From assembly GCA_025403435.1 (NCBI GenBank), contig CM046341.1, positions 12,671,219-12,735,218 of the forward strand: a stretch of 64,000 nt of DNA. The letters run 5' to 3'. The position numbers and the translations under genes were made by a program. Below are positions 23,954 through 36,405 of the stretch, in pieces (position 1 is the first letter of the stretch; each line of letters opens with the position of its first letter). The notes beneath the pieces were generated by a model. That model was not told where the DNA came from. It made no database searches and was given only the letters and a program-made list of their open reading frames with translations. This DNA is from Artocarpus heterophyllus (taxonomy: Eukaryota > Streptophyta > Magnoliopsida > Rosales > Moraceae).

Positions 23954-24118
23954 GAGTGTTTGGCAATATCATTTTAATTTATTAGTTTCAAACTGTTATA
24001 ATATAAAACTTTTATATACTATAATGTAAAGTAAAAAATATATTAAAATATAAAATTTTTATATGCTACAATATTTTAGTTTTAACTCGTAATTAAAATT
24101 ATATCTCCAAACATACTC
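23954..24118 (+). mobile_element. MITE family B, diverged copy
   Basis: Ends GAGTGTTTGG and CCAAACATACTC. The inner doubled unit has decayed to TATAATATAAAACTTTTATA forms. Confidence 0.55.
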
Positions 24119-24880
24119 TTAACAACTAAAGAGTTATCGAACAACTAGCTAGAGTGTCTCATAGGATTACAAATTAACAAGCAAACTTTAAGAGATGGGA
24201 AAATAGAATTCACACAATTCTTGTTGCCCTGCTTACAGGCCAATCCTTAAAGCAGTATAGCAAGTTAACAAGGCTCACGTGTTATGTACAGATCAAATTT
24301 AAGGATTTCAAACCAACTTGGCTGTCCAACACACAACGTTTTTTTAGTTGTTATTTTAATTATTTTATAAAATGCAAAGAAAAAAAGAATAACATAAAAC
24401 CTATAAATAGATAAATGATACAGAAGGAGATAACATCGTGACTCGTAAATGGAACTATACTAAGTGAACTTATCTAGACAATTGCTTATCCTACTGCAAT
24501 TTATACTAACTGACCTTATGATCAGACAATTGCTCAACACTACAATCTACACTACATAATATCATCCCTTGTCCCACGAGTTTTATTTTAACTTTTATTG
24601 ATTTTTATTGTTTTTATTTCCTATTTTATTTTATTTTATTACTTTAATGTAGACTGGTCTCTCCAATCCTTAGCTTGTGGGGAAACTTCAAACATGGATA
24701 TTAAAAAAGTGGAACGTATAATATATAACATTATGTATTATAAATACTGACATTGCACATATGCTAATCCTTTCTCAAAAGGCCAATCTTTTTAGTTCAT
24801 TTTGGATCTAGATGGAGGGGAAAAAAATGAGTCGCCACACATGCTAGGCCAAATGAATATGCTTTATTAACTATAATTAA
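24119..24880. other. Intergenic DNA, nothing recognised
   Basis: AT-rich, short ORFs only. Confidence 0.5.
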
Positions 24881-25020
24881 AGGGGTGTTTGGAAGCTCGG
24901 TCCGTCGATTATAAAAAATATAAAATTCTCACATATTACAATACTAAAAAAAATCGTTATCGTATAAAATTTTCATATACTACAATAAAAATAGTTCTAA
25001 CTATCTTATCAAATACCCTA
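24881..25020 (+). mobile_element. MITE family B copy with TAA target duplication
   Basis: 140 bp between TAA (24878-24880) and TAA (25021-25023). Ends AGGGGTGTTTGG and CAAATACCCTA. Two inner units of the AAATATAAAATTCTCACATA type. Confidence 0.7.
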
Positions 25021-26335
25021 TAACATACAAAAAAAAAAAAAAAAAAAGCCCTTTTCATGGCTCAGAATTCAGATTCCCCGTAGAGAGCATAGGTAACAAG
25101 ATAAGGTGGCTACAACTCTAGAACTGAACTTCAGTTTTTCCTTTTCAGATTTCATGCTTTCCAAGTTGATGTGTTTCTTTTCATTATAACTTTCATGGTC
25201 CTGTATTAAATTGCAAGGAGAGAGAGAGATGTGACATATTTAAAAATAGCTTTGCCTCTAGGAGAAAAAAAGATGATGCACTCAATAGCTTTTCACCATG
25301 TATCTTATTAACTCAATTTTATGTGGGATAAACTTTTGGAAGACGTTACCATAGGATGTAGCGTCTAACACAAGTTCAACGGTTGAATGAAGAAAATAAA
25401 TGATTTGCGCTGTTAAAATTTTTTAGATGGCTGTTAACCACTTTTTTACTTCTAGCTTAAATCCATTATTATTATTTTTATTATTATTATTATTATTATT
25501 TAAACTACATGTTATATCTAAAACTTTTGAAATCAGTGTAATACTCCTTTTAAGCTAGCAGCTTAAAAAGTTTGGTTGTTACAATTCTCCGCTTCTATAA
25601 AAATTCCTTTTTCAAAATTTGGTGATTTTAATTTCTTCAATTCAACACTAATTCTAAGGAAGGTATAATACTAAAGCTAGCTTAGTGCTTGGTCCCATTA
25701 CTTATGTGATGGCAACAAAATCTTAATTTTTGATATCAAAATGTAACGTTCCTTCCAAGCTAGCAGTCTACGAAATCCATCTATATGAACTTTTCGATTA
25801 TGGAATATTTACGAGTGTCAAGGATAATAAATGGCCCAAAAATGGTCAATTTCCTAACTCATCCAGAAGGACCTTTTACTTGGGTTCCGTCCTTCACCAT
25901 GAAACCCAAAAAGTAGCCTTCTAGATCCAAATCATCCGATTCATACACTAATTTGTACGACAAACCCACACGTTACCTGGGTACTTGGCACCTGTAACTT
26001 TGACTTTAATTGCCAGAGATTTCTGCTTTTAAGATTTTATTGAGATAGGTAAACCAGGCACTTCCTATCAGAACAGCATATAAGAATTTCATTTCGTACC
26101 ATTCAAACAGAAAAACCTAAAACAAGTTCTATAGGATGTATGTTTGAAACTTCCTAATTGAACTATGATGCACTATTTTTTTAAAAGACGAAAGAATTAA
26201 AATCTGAAAGCTCTTGACTTGAAAAAATAGACCGTTAGTAAAAATTTGTTTTTTAACTGTAGATTAGCGTCAAAATTGTTTGTTTTGTAGTTTTTTATTT
26301 TAATATGATTTTAATTAAATCTAACAGTCAAAAGC
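25021..26335. other. Intergenic DNA, no gene recognised
   Basis: Contains an ATT microsatellite (about 25464-25500). A 64-codon ORF near 25730 shows no family. Confidence 0.5.
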
Positions 26336-26487
26336 GTAGTGTGTTTGATAATCTCGGTTCTAATCAGAATTTTTTATTACTATAATGTAAAACTCTTATA
26401 TGTTACAATGTCAAAAAAAATAAATTGCAGCATAAAATTTTCATATATTCTAATTTATTATCCAAAATTGGTTCTAATTACTGTCGC
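26336..26487 (+). mobile_element. MITE family B, degraded copy
   Basis: Starts GTGTGTTTGATAA and holds TATAATGTAAAACTCTTATA and a second unit CATAAAATTTTCATATA. The right end is lost in AT-rich sequence. Confidence 0.45.
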
Positions 26488-28092
26488 AAAATTGGTTCTT
26501 ATACCAACAATACTATAGTATAAGGATTTAGTATTTTGAGAGGAGTGTAAGAAGTAGAATGAGGGGTGGTGAAGAAAGGGTGTGCAAAGAGTAAAATAGG
26601 GGGTGTTAATATAAACACACTGAAAATAATTACTATGTAATTGTATGCATTCTAGTACTAAATGTGAAATCATTGTAATAATTATTCTCTAATTATAATT
26701 GCTTTTGAAATATTCTGAAAGTTGTGTTAAATTTCAATTTCCTCTCAATAATTATCCACATAGTGTAATTTTTTTGAAGGGAAAAAAGAGATGTGATTCA
26801 AACATTATGAATTCGGTCCAAACCCATGATTTTAAGATTTACAAGCCCTAAAATTTTACCATTTTGAACTTACATGCAAAATGCAATAGTAAAAAACGAA
26901 ACTAGAGTCCGACTTATACTACATTTTTTTTTAAAAAAAATTACATTTTATCTTCTTATCCTATTCGATCAGCATTTAAATACCTATGTTTAGATTTTAT
27001 ATTTTAAATGAAGAAGGTTTGAATCAGCTAAATGTCATTCTCTTAGCCAAACAGAGCTTAAGTTTCACGTTCCTTTAAATACTCTATCGATAAAACACAT
27101 TGTTTGACGGTCGGATTTTTATTAGATTCTATTAAATTATTGTACTTTATTTCATCTGTATAATTATGATTTGATTTAAAGCCTCTATCTAAACTTGAAA
27201 TTGATGTCAAGGTTAAAAGCTACTTCTTGCTAGTAGAGTTTTTTTTTTTTTTCATACTTTACCATAAAAACTCTTCAATAAATAAGTAATTGAGCTTTCT
27301 TATTTCTTGTTACAACTCAATTTCACAAGTCATAATAAACTTTCCACATGATAATCATAGATTTTATAAGGCTTAAGTCCATTTTTAGCTCCTATAGAGA
27401 GCAATGCTTTAGTATTCCAACAATCATGAGTGCCAACCTAGTGGCAACTTCAGACAATAGAAGAAGTTGAAGTCAAGGAGGGATGATTTGAGGCTACTAG
27501 TGAGACCATAAGGTCATGGTGAGCAATCACTAGTAAATAATGACCAATTTATAGTCCATTTGGAATGCAGTTGGAGCTGTATTTTATCATTTTCATTAAT
27601 TTTTGGTTCAATTTTTGTGGGACAAATCTCGTAATAATTTTAATTAGAAGCACAAAATATAGTTTCAACTTTGCTCCTAAACATACTTTTACACTGTTAA
27701 CTTTCAGAGTAGACCATATCAACAAGTAGCAAATGAATCATAGTTATATTGGTCATCGATGCCTAGTCTCCGAGCCATACTAATCGCTAGCAACCGGTTT
27801 CATAGGAATCGTCGGCGAGCAATTCAAACTTAATAAGTTGTTGATTCAGCTTCGAGCAACTACCATCGTCTTCTCATACTCTCCAGAGACACTAAAGCCC
27901 GGGTTGGTAACGCTATTGCAAAAGCCAAGAGCACTAATTTCGAAAATCGAGGGTCAAAATTGTGTGGCAAAAAAACCAAAAAGTGATTGCAGGGAATTTT
28001 TGAGGTTCGTACGGCAGAAGTCCGAAGTTGGTGAGAGGCTACTGTTTTTTTTTAAATAAAATTTTTTTGGACACCCATTTCGTCCTTATTTA
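26488..28092. other. Intergenic DNA, no gene recognised
   Basis: Only short ORFs. The stretch 27760-28040 is somewhat GC-richer and could be an old gene or element scrap; no domain was recognised. Confidence 0.5.
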
Positions 28093-28249
28093 GGTGGTGT
28101 TTGGAAAGTGATGAGAACAATTGGTTAGAACCATTTTTACTAAAAGCTTTACACTGTATCAATTTTTTTTAATTGTTACTGTAGCATGTGAGAGCTTTAT
28201 ACTATTTATAATTGAATTTGTGGTGGAAATTACTATGCCAAACAGGAGG
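28093..28249 (-). mobile_element. MITE family B, well-preserved copy
   Basis: 157 bp with TTA on both sides (28090-28092, 28250-28252). Ends GGTGGTGTTTGG and CCAAACAGGAGG. The motif appears in reverse orientation (CTGTAGCATGTGAGAGCTTT and a decayed partner). Confidence 0.82.
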
Positions 28250-29471
28250 TTAGTTAGCATAATTCCAATAAAGTCCCGAATATGATCTCTGGTTTTGACA
28301 TTCTCCTATTTCTTTTTTTTTTTTCATTTTTTGCGTGTCTTGTTGTTATCGTAATTTAGCATACAATTTTTTGTTGGGTCCACTTTTTGTTATTTATTTT
28401 TTAATTATTCCTAAAATTAAAAAATACTAATATTATAGTGAGAAAATAATGAACAAACTATATTTTTCTAAAATTAAATTAAAAATACATATTATAAATA
28501 TATATATGCACATATTTAAGATTATTTGTCATGTCTAATTTGGTCATTTTTAACCCACACAGCAATTGAGCCTTATTAGTTTACCAAACACTATCATGGA
28601 ACTTTTAGAACTGAGAGCACTTTTAAAATTACAGTTTTTCAAACACTTAGCTGCTTTATGGTACAACTGCTTTTCCTCCAACACAGCTAGGAGCAACTCT
28701 TCCAAAAGCTACAGCATTACCAAACTTGCCCTAAGACCATATTTACTTTGCATCAAAAGAAAATAGAAAATTAAAAAGTGATTCTCTTTCTTTTTAAATA
28801 ATATGTTTACTTATAAAATTAGTGATGAGAATTTTGTAGGCTCCACATAATGTTAGGAATAAGGAAAAAGAATACCAATCCTCACATTTTTTTTTTTTGT
28901 ACTGATTCCCTATAAAAGGGAATAAATACTACATTTACTCCAAATTCAAATTTTATTAAATACCAATTATGACTTATATAAAAAAAATATTTTAATAATT
29001 ATATGGAATAAGATCTCCATTCCTAGCTAAGTAAATGCTAGAAAAAGAATGAGATCTTTTATCATTATATAGTCAAATAAGTAGTAAACATTGAGAACGG
29101 AATGATGATGCTCACTCCCATTACTTTGCTTTCTTTTTTAAATATCATTATCTTTTCATTCACATTCTTTTACAGTTTGATAAACATGCTTAAGTGTAGC
29201 TACCAACTTGATCATGGTTGTGCATGAAAAGGAAAAATAAAACATTAGTTAATCCCTGAAGCCAAAAATAATTATGTTGCAAATTGTTAAATAAAGATGA
29301 ATAGAATCTTATTATTGATAATACTAAGTTTGTATTAAAACTATACTTATGACACAATTATGTTACTTCGAAAATCTAATAATTATTTACTCCCTAATAA
29401 AATCAATCTCTTTAGTTCGTTATTGCTTATTCATAATTATGAAATATTCCATGCATTAGAGTAAGCCTCAC
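28250..29471. other. Intergenic DNA with a possible further TIR element at about 28560-28735
   Basis: The block ending CAAACTTGCCCTAAG, with inner CTTTTCCTCCAACACAGCTA and TTCCAAAAGCTACAGC, looks like half of a hAT-like MITE, but a matching left end was not found. Otherwise AT-rich. Confidence 0.35.
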
Positions 29472-29748
29472 TTTTTTTTTTTTTCTGATAAAGGATCAGT
29501 GTCCCATCCCCATCCTTTCAGCTATAACAGTAATCTCGGGGCCATTGAAAGAGCAATCAAGACCTTATGCAAGATTTTCTGAATCATTGACACAAGGTCG
29601 CTCTCACTTACACTTACCATCCCAATGCATCAACAGACAAAGTTGAAATGGAGACATTAATGAAGGTTACATGATTCAAACTTGAGTGGACGAAACAAAA
29701 ATGCTTAGCAAAGATATCCTAACAATTAAACCACGACCCTTTGACGGT
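29472..29748 (-). mobile_element. tRNA-derived SINE with poly(A) tail
   Basis: 277 bp on the minus strand, flanked by a 7-bp duplication GCCTCAC (29465-29471 and 29749-29755). The 5' part has a Pol III box A-like TGGTTTAATTGTTAGGA (29717-29733) and a box B-like AAGTTTGAATC (29673-29683) at tRNA-like spacing. The 3' end is an A-run (T-run at 29472-29484 on the plus strand). Head, body, tail and target duplication together fit a SINE. Confidence 0.75.
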
Positions 29749-30148
29749 GCCTCACGTGTATTTAACATAGCCGCGTCAGTAGATAAGAATAGCTGGAAAG
29801 TTTCAATACTCCTCCAACTAGACAACTTTTACTCTATCAAAATTAATTCATTTTTTTAAAAAAAAAGGTAGACAACTTTTCTCTTGATAGATTTAGCTCG
29901 TTAGTAGCTTAGTACCATTTATCCCGCCCAGCATATTAGAAAGCACTTCAATTCACGACATGGTAACCCCATTTTCTTTTCAATTTTTCTAGCTCCGTGA
30001 CAACTTGCTAATTGAATAACCCCATTTGACCATTCAATACACATCCAAAATAGAAGGATAAGTTGCCATTGCGATCCAATTTTTTGGGAAGCATTTTTTT
30101 AAGATGTGTCATGTAGTTCAATTTTCTTTGTCGGAAAACTACAGTGGC
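29749..30148. other. Intergenic DNA
   Basis: Nothing recognised. Confidence 0.5.
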
Positions 30149-30309
30149 GTGTTTAACAAGTTAGTTAGAACCAATTAGTTCTAATCAACTACAATGTAAA
30201 GCTCTCGTCAGCTACAATAAAAAGCAAATAAATATTATAGTGTAAAGCTCTTATATGCTAAAATCTTTAAACCAAAATTTTTAGTTTTGACCGGTTTGTT
30301 AAACACCCA
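30149..30309 (+). mobile_element. MITE family B copy
   Basis: Ends GTGTTTAACAAG and TTGTTAAACACCC. Inner pair CTACAATGTAAAGCTCTC and TATAGTGTAAAGCTCTTATA plus TGCTA. Confidence 0.65.
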
Positions 30310-31182
30310 ATAAATAAAATAAACCGTTTAAGCCATTGAAATTTGTTCACTTTTAATGGTGTGATAACTGTCAACTTTTTCTTTTTTTCAACCTTAGATC
30401 ATTTCTTTTCATTATATCGCGGCTAAAATTTAGGCCACGTGATAATGTACATTAACTTAAAAAAAAAAAATCCATTTCACAATCATTTTTACACATATCA
30501 TACTACCACTTTTGGCAGCATGCCATTCTGGACAGCCACAATGGTGAATGATTGCTGGGTCCTCTTTTGCATGATTTGGTGGTAATCCAAGCATGTCTAT
30601 TATCACAAAGTAAAATTCTTGGGCACCACAAGTAGTAAAATGATCTTTCTTTTTGCCCTGATCTTTAAATTTTAGAAAATCTATAATTCAATGTAATGGT
30701 GTTTTACACTATGAGTCCCTTTCATTGGCAAGTCTTGTTAATTTTTTTCTTTTTTCTCTAAAACCCTTTAATTAGTGGGCAAATTGATGAAGATGGGATG
30801 GCAGGCAACTTTTGCTTTGTGCAATCAAAGTTACCTAAAGTGATTTTGCCCCCCACTTCTCTCAGGATCAAAAATGGTGAATCAGCTTGATCAAGAAAAG
30901 GGTAAAAGTTTTTTGCTAGATAGCAATAGAAGTAAGTTTCCTCGAAATAGCACAAGACTTCCAATTTGCCCACTACCAGAAATGCTTCCATCTGTTTTTT
31001 GGGCCTCTTTTTTTTTTGGCTGTCTTTCTTCATTATCATGTTCTATCGTTTACGGCTCAATGCTTTTTTGTTATTATAATAAACATAAAAATAATAATAA
31101 TAAGGGATGAGGCCTCATTTAATTGTTGAAATTTATAGTACCAAAATATTAAAAGAGTTTCTACCAAAATATTAAAAGAATG
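30310..31182. other. Intergenic DNA, no gene recognised
   Basis: Two overlapping antisense ORFs near 30758-31110 show no family signature. Confidence 0.5.
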
Positions 31183-31428
31183 TCTAGTAAAATCAATTTT
31201 AACTAAAACTTTTGGTTACAATAATATAAATGTCTCATATATTATAATAATAAAAAACATGAGCTACAATATAAAGAACTCAAATGTTATAGTTTTTGAT
31301 TCAAACGTTCAGTTTTAATTACTCTTAACAAACACCATATAATAGTTGTTATAGTGTATAACTCTCACGTACTACAATAAACAAACAAATAAATAAATAA
31401 ATAAAGCTACAGTATATAAAAGCTCTTA
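31183..31428 (+). mobile_element. Two adjacent MITE family B copies, one partial
   Basis: A diverged full-length copy to about 31338 (ends TAGTAAAATC and AACAAACACCATA, inner ACAATATAAAGAACTC) abuts a partial copy (ATAGTGTATAACTCTCACGT; ACAGTATATAAAAGCTCTTA) reaching 31428. Confidence 0.5.
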
Positions 31429-31595
31429 TAAGGTGTTTGGAAGGATGGTGGGAACCACTTTTACTGTAACATGTAAGAGTTTTATACTGTAACATATTTT
31501 TTTTATTGTTACTATAGCATATAAGAGTTTTACACTGTTTATAACTAAGATTGTGATAGAAACTAAATAGTTTCCACCACTACCAAACGCCCCTC
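31429..31595 (-). mobile_element. MITE family B, well-preserved copy next to another copy
   Basis: 167 bp. Ends AAGGTGTTTGG and CCAAACGCCCCTC with TTA on both sides (31426-31428, 31596-31598). Reverse-orientation motifs ACTGTAACATGTAAGAG and ACTATAGCATATAAGAG. Confidence 0.78.
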
Positions 31596-32442
31596 TTAAA
31601 TGTTTCAATGGTTTTAACCAAAATAGCAGTATTCCCAACCACCCAGTTAGACCGCACATGCGTCCTGCAAAAAGTGTGATGTACTATAACCTTAAATTGT
31701 TGAAATTTGCTAGAATGAATTTTTCAAATCAAGGAGAAGCCACAGAAACCTTCTCCAAAGTCCTTTGTGGTAGTCCACAAGTTGGCTGATCGTACTAACC
31801 TTCTAAGAAAAGAGAAACCGGAGCATCATTGACGTCTATAAATAAATATCCACAAGAAAGAAAGTGACTTATGCATTTTTTTTTTTTTAAGTTTCCATGG
31901 AGACACATGAAATTTACAATACCTGAACGTCAAGGCATCATTGTGCTTAAAGAATTTCATAAAAGACTTCCAAACCCAAAATATTAATTAAATAAAGAAA
32001 GTTCAACCCCATAGGAATACAAAACCCTCTTAACTCTTGTTGCATCTCCACTACAGTCTACAGCCAAGTTAGTTCAAGAAGGTCACACAAAACAAACAAC
32101 TCACCCAGCCAAATGAATACAAAGCAAAACATGATGGAAAGCCATTATCCCAAGTCTCCCCAAAATCAATCATCTCCAAATTCAAGCAAAAAAAACAAAA
32201 CAAAACAAAAAAGAAGTAAATTTGGATAAAACTAAAAAAAAAAAAAAAATTCTAGTCTACACAACATAACCAAGAACACTACTGTCAAAACTCACCTAAA
32301 TTATTTTCTTTATATTAAAACAAATAACTGCACTACTCCTCCATTACAAAGAACAGACTAACTAGCCCTAACGATGCTAAAAAAAAATGGGAAAGAAAAT
32401 CATTAAAGAAAAAGACTACTACTCACCAAAGACCCCTACACA
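31596..32442 (-). other. 3' flank and probable 3'UTR of the GATA gene
   Basis: A-rich sequence downstream of the minus-strand GATA stop codon. The end of the transcript cannot be placed; several AATAAA-like stretches exist. No other gene. Confidence 0.4.
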
Positions 32443-33948
32443 TTATCCAGCCTCCAGAGGGCGTTTCACCACCATCCCCATCATCTGCTTCGACCTCCTC
32501 ATCTCCAAAATCCTTCGGTGCGAATTCGAATGCAACTGGCTCGAGAAAGTTGGGCTGCTCGCCGGACGATACTCCGGCACAAGCCTCCCGGACTTGTACC
32601 TTACACCACAAGCATTACACAGCGTTTTAGGCCCGTAAGGCCCCGCCCGCCATTGCGGGGTCTTCTCCGCCCCGCAATGCTGGCACTTCCTACCAATTAT
32701 CGCCGTCATCATCGTCCTCGCCGTCGTCTTCTCCACTTTGCCATAACCATTTCCACTACTTTTGTTGTTGTTAGCTTGGCTCCAACATAGTTGCCTGCCA
32801 GTAATGTCTCCACGGCGGTGCTTGCAGCGTCGCTTGCTCCGTGCCCTGCGAGGCGCTTCCAGGCTGCTGAAGCAGCTCGTGAGAGTAGTAATACTGCTGC
32901 TATTGCTATTGCTGTTGCTATTACAATTGCTGTTGCTGCTAATGGTGCTGCCGCCACTGCCTCCGTCGAGCACTGACACCGGGCTGTGGTGCTTTGGGAC
33001 GGTTGCGCTCGGGTGGTTGGAGAGGATGCCCACGAAAGATTCCACCGCCGGGAACGCGTCCTTGTTGGATATCCACTCCAGCTCCTCCTCCACCACTTCC
33101 TGTTGAAAAAAAAAAAAAAAAAAAACAAAGTGAGTTGACGCACTAACGCGGTCTGGAAGCGCCGCGTTTGACGAGTTGAATCGGAAAATTAAAGTAGACA
33201 AAATAGGGAAATTGACCCTGCATTTAGACAGGGAAATTGGAATGTTTATGTGGATTATACTGTCTTTTTAAATAAATTTTAGTGAAGCGGATTTCTTTCT
33301 TTTGAATATTCTTTAAATAAATTAGTGACATTCAATAATTTTCACCTTTGTGAACAACAGCTCACACTCACCAAAAAAGAAAACGTCACAACTTGCAAGT
33401 GGGCAATAATTATTTGTAAATAAAAGGGGGTCCAATAATTATGACGTCTAATTACGGTTTTGTCCTTTAACTTTCCCCGACCATTCACAGGGTCTCCAGG
33501 GACAAAACCGTCTTTGTGATGACAGATGTTTTTGCGTTTCCCGTCGTCACAATCAATCAGAAACCGGCCAATCGTCATTTAATATCGTGTTCCCCACCTC
33601 TGAAACTCGCCCGAGTCGACTCGGGCTGAATATTCCTTCTAAAACCCAACCGAGTCAACTCGTTTCCGAGTCTAAAAAAAAATGAACCCTGCGAAGACTC
33701 GGCCGAGTCACCACCACCAACAAAACTCGGCGCCTCTCCATAAAGAAAAGGAAGTAAACACAAAGAACACAGGGACTTACATGGAAGGACCGTACGTAAT
33801 CGCCGCCCGGGCCCAGAAGCCCATTGGGCTTGAGCGAGGAAGCAACCGGGGCTCCTCTCTTTGGTTTGTCGTCTTCTTCCTCGTCTATGTCCGACGAGAA
33901 GTTCAACAGCTCGTCCACAAAACATGGTTCCGAATCCAGGGACTCCAT
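32443..33948 (-). CDS. Class A GATA zinc-finger transcription factor, two exons, 274 aa
   Basis: DNA-binding regulator expected in the nucleus, where class A plant GATA factors bind WGATAR sites in light- and development-related promoters. Exon 1 is 33781-33948 (ATG at 33946-33948; [15 protein letters not shown]...), ending with CAT before donor GTAAGT. Exon 2 is 32443-33099, after acceptor CAACAG, in the same phase, giving 56 + 218 codons. Features: an acidic N-terminus (DIDEEEDD), the conserved block [15 protein letters not shown], a Ser/Asn-rich low-complexity run (about residues 95-120), a basic stretch [13 protein letters not shown], then one GATA finger CQHC...CNAC with 18 residues between the cysteine pairs, followed by [16 protein letters not shown]. 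The single C-X2-C-X18-C-X2-C finger near the C-terminus and one intron fit class A (GATA5/7-like by the [10 protein letters not shown] block). The exact orthologue was not determined. Confidence 0.92.
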
Positions 33949-34260
33949 TCTCGGAATAGAGAGAGGGGTAGAGAGAGAAGGAGCGGGTTTTGAGTTTTTT
34001 TTTTTTTAAGAGAGAGAAATGGGTTTTTTTAGAGAGAGAGAGAGAAAGTAAAAGAGAAGTTTGGCTATATTATTCCTGGCTTTGCTGTGCCTTTGGTTTG
34101 GTGAGGCTTTTTGGGTGGGAATGGAACGAGGGGACGTAGATTTTTTGCTTTTAGTTTTTCCTTTTTGAATTTTTCCATTTTTATTAATTTTTTTCACTGC
34201 TTTTAAGTTGTTCTTGTTATTTTTACTTATTTTAGAGTTTTAATTCTCTCTAAATTCAGC
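33949..34260 (-). promoter_or_regulatory. Promoter and 5'UTR region of the GATA gene
   Basis: CT-rich on the gene strand (GA runs at 33960-33985 and 34010-34050 on the plus strand), with a TATA-like TAATATAGCC on the minus strand at 34063-34072, about 115 bp upstream of the ATG. TATA use is inferred. Confidence 0.45.
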
Positions 34261-34410
34261 AATGTATAGTGGAAAAAGTTCACTGTAATTATAGACCATG
34301 ATTCTTCGCCTACGCCTTACATCAGCAGCGTTCATTCATTGCGCGTAGGTCAAGCTATGGATCTCTAAACAAACATATCCCACTAACTATTTATAAGAGC
34401 GTTAAAAAAG
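34261..34410. other. Intergenic spacer
   Basis: Nothing recognised. Confidence 0.5.
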
Positions 34411-34582
34411 GGGGTTTAAAAAGGTGGTGAAAACGGTTGGTTAGAATCTTTTTTATTATAATATATAAAAGTTTTATGTTGTAATAATTTTTTTATTATT
34501 ATTGTAATATATGAGAATTTTATATTATTTATAACTAAATTTATGATAAAAACTATGATTTTTATCACTCAACCAAACAGCA
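34411..34582 (-). mobile_element. MITE family B, AT-decayed copy
   Basis: Starts GGGGTTTAAAAAGGTGGTG and ends ACTCAACCAAACAG. Inner ATAATATATAAAAGTTTTAT and GTAATATATGAGAATTTTAT in reverse orientation. Confidence 0.55.
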
Positions 34583-35065
34583 ACATATGATTTCTTTTCT
34601 TGACATGGCATGCGACTTGGCTTGAACCTTAACGCATAAGCAAAGTTGTTGGGTATGATTCATGCTCCTAATTTATCGTTTTTATCAACCAAAACGTTAA
34701 TTTTTTTTTAATTGGCCTCATATGTGATCGATGTGATCTACAAATAATGGTCATATATAAGTGTGGGAGGCAATTTTGAGACTCAAACAACAAAGAAAAT
34801 ATGCCAATAAGATAAAAAGGGTTTCAAATAAATAAAAGTAAGATAAAAAGCGTTTCAAACCAAAAGAAGTCAAGGCGTGGGAAACCACGCCGTTAGATTA
34901 AAAAATAAGGGGAGATATCAGAATGAAACCAAAAGCAGAACCAAAGTTTAAAAAGAAACGCGGGCTTAGACATGACAAAAAGGAGGCTAATTAATATTTA
35001 GAGGATATGTGTAAGTAGCTTAGATATCCAAGAAAATGATGATAATAAGAGACAGTGTAGATTAA
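34583..35065. other. Intergenic DNA with one tight hairpin
   Basis: The stretch 34874-34891 is GGCGTGG-GAAA-CCACGCC, a perfect 7-bp stem with a GNRA-type tetraloop on the plus strand. A short direct repeat GATAAAAAGSGTTTCAAA precedes it. No gene. Confidence 0.55.
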
Positions 35066-35172
35066 AGAACCGTTTAGTTCAAGTATTTAAATAAATATTT
35101 AAATTTTTATAAGAAAAAATATTGTAATAAAATAATTTAAATTGTGATTTGAGTATCGAAATAAATGGGTCC
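35066..35172. mobile_element. MITE family A, copy 2
   Basis: 107 bp between TAA (35063-35065) and TAA (35173-35175). The start AGAACCGTTTAGTTCAAGTA and the interior (AAAATATTGTAATAAAATAA) match copy 1 at 4686-4807. Confidence 0.7.
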
Positions 35173-36059
35173 TAAGTCAGTTATTTAGACATTTGTAAAC
35201 ACCTAAACACTTATAAATAAGGGTAAAATCTAATGATTTGAAACATTTTTGCTGACTTAAGAATAAATAAGAATTTCTTTAGGGTTCACTCAATAATTCT
35301 TAAGTCCAATTAAATAAAGTATTTTATTGCTTGTCATTTAAGAAAATTTAAACACAAATAATAAGACAGATGATAAGCGAAACAAATTGTTTTGATAACT
35401 ATATGTTCTTTTGCGGTGGTGGAATAATATTAATATTCACAAGGACACTTTATTTTAAAGAGTTTTAAATTGATTTAAGTAAATGAATCTTTCAATTATC
35501 TGCATTTTAACTCAATAAAGCATATATATATATATATATATATATATCCTGCTTAATAATTAAAACTTTTTTCCATTGTGATAAATTTTAGATTTACGAT
35601 CTCAAGTAAGATCCGTTTAGGATCGAGGATCCTTTTTATCGGATAGGAAGGGTTATTGTACATAATATAATTCTATGTAATTGCTTCATAAATTCTATAT
35701 TTGTCTAATAAAAAAGAAATCATGTAACGAAAGAGATTCGTATTTCTTTAATCACTGATCGTTTACATTCTCAGATCATCGCACAGAATTTATTCAATTT
35801 TATCATGAATCATTCATTAATTTATTCAATTTTATCATGAATCATTCATTAGATTGAATTTGTATTATTTATTGTAAAGAGCACAAGTAATTCATGTTTA
35901 GCAATTATTAAATCAAGGACAGTGAAAGATAACTAACAAGTATCATTATTGGAAGACGTTGATTTATAAGCTTTACATAGTATAGCAGCTCATACGGTTC
36001 AACGGAGGGGAAAAAAAATTCCCAAAAACTATCTGTAATACTTCTCTTGTTTCCACTTA
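35173..36059. other. Intergenic DNA with (TA)n at 35522-35547
   Basis: AT-rich. A short exact duplication of ATTTATTCAATTTTATCATG occurs near 35790-35845. No gene recognised. Confidence 0.55.
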
Positions 36060-36405
36060 TCGATAAATTCTAACCAAAACATTAACTTGTTACATTATAA
36101 AACTCTCATATATTATAATTATTAGAAAAAAATAAGATAAGCTATAATGTAAAGTTCTAACATGTTATAATTTTTAGTTTAAAAATTACAATTCTAACTA
36201 CACTTTTCAAACACCTTATAATAATTTTCTCTTGATGTGATGTTTAAAAAAATCAGTTTTAACCAAAACTGCTAATTACTATTGTATAATGCTCTTTATG
36301 TATTACAATAATAAAAAATAAATTACAGTATAAAACTCTTATATATTATAATTTTTAATAAAAAAAAATTAGTTCTATGTATACTTTTTAATTACCTTTT
36401 AGAAG
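36060..36405 (+). mobile_element. Two neighbouring MITE family B copies
   Basis: Copy one (about 36060-36222) holds TACATTATAAAACTCTCATA and TATAATGTAAAGTTCTAACA and ends TTTTCAAACACC. Copy two (about 36240-36405) holds ATTGTATAATGCTCTTTATG and ACAGTATAAAACTCTTATA. Both are diverged; target duplications are not clear. Confidence 0.5.

Noticed and set aside
32762..33106. Plus-strand 114-codon leucine-rich ORF opposite the GATA exon
   Set aside because: It is the antisense reading of the Ser/Asn/Thr low-complexity codons of GATA exon 2, and the leucine run reflects that repeat. No start context or family.
33575..33925. Alternative ORFs across the GATA first exon and intron on both strands
   Set aside because: They overlap the well-supported exon 1 in other frames and run into intron sequence.
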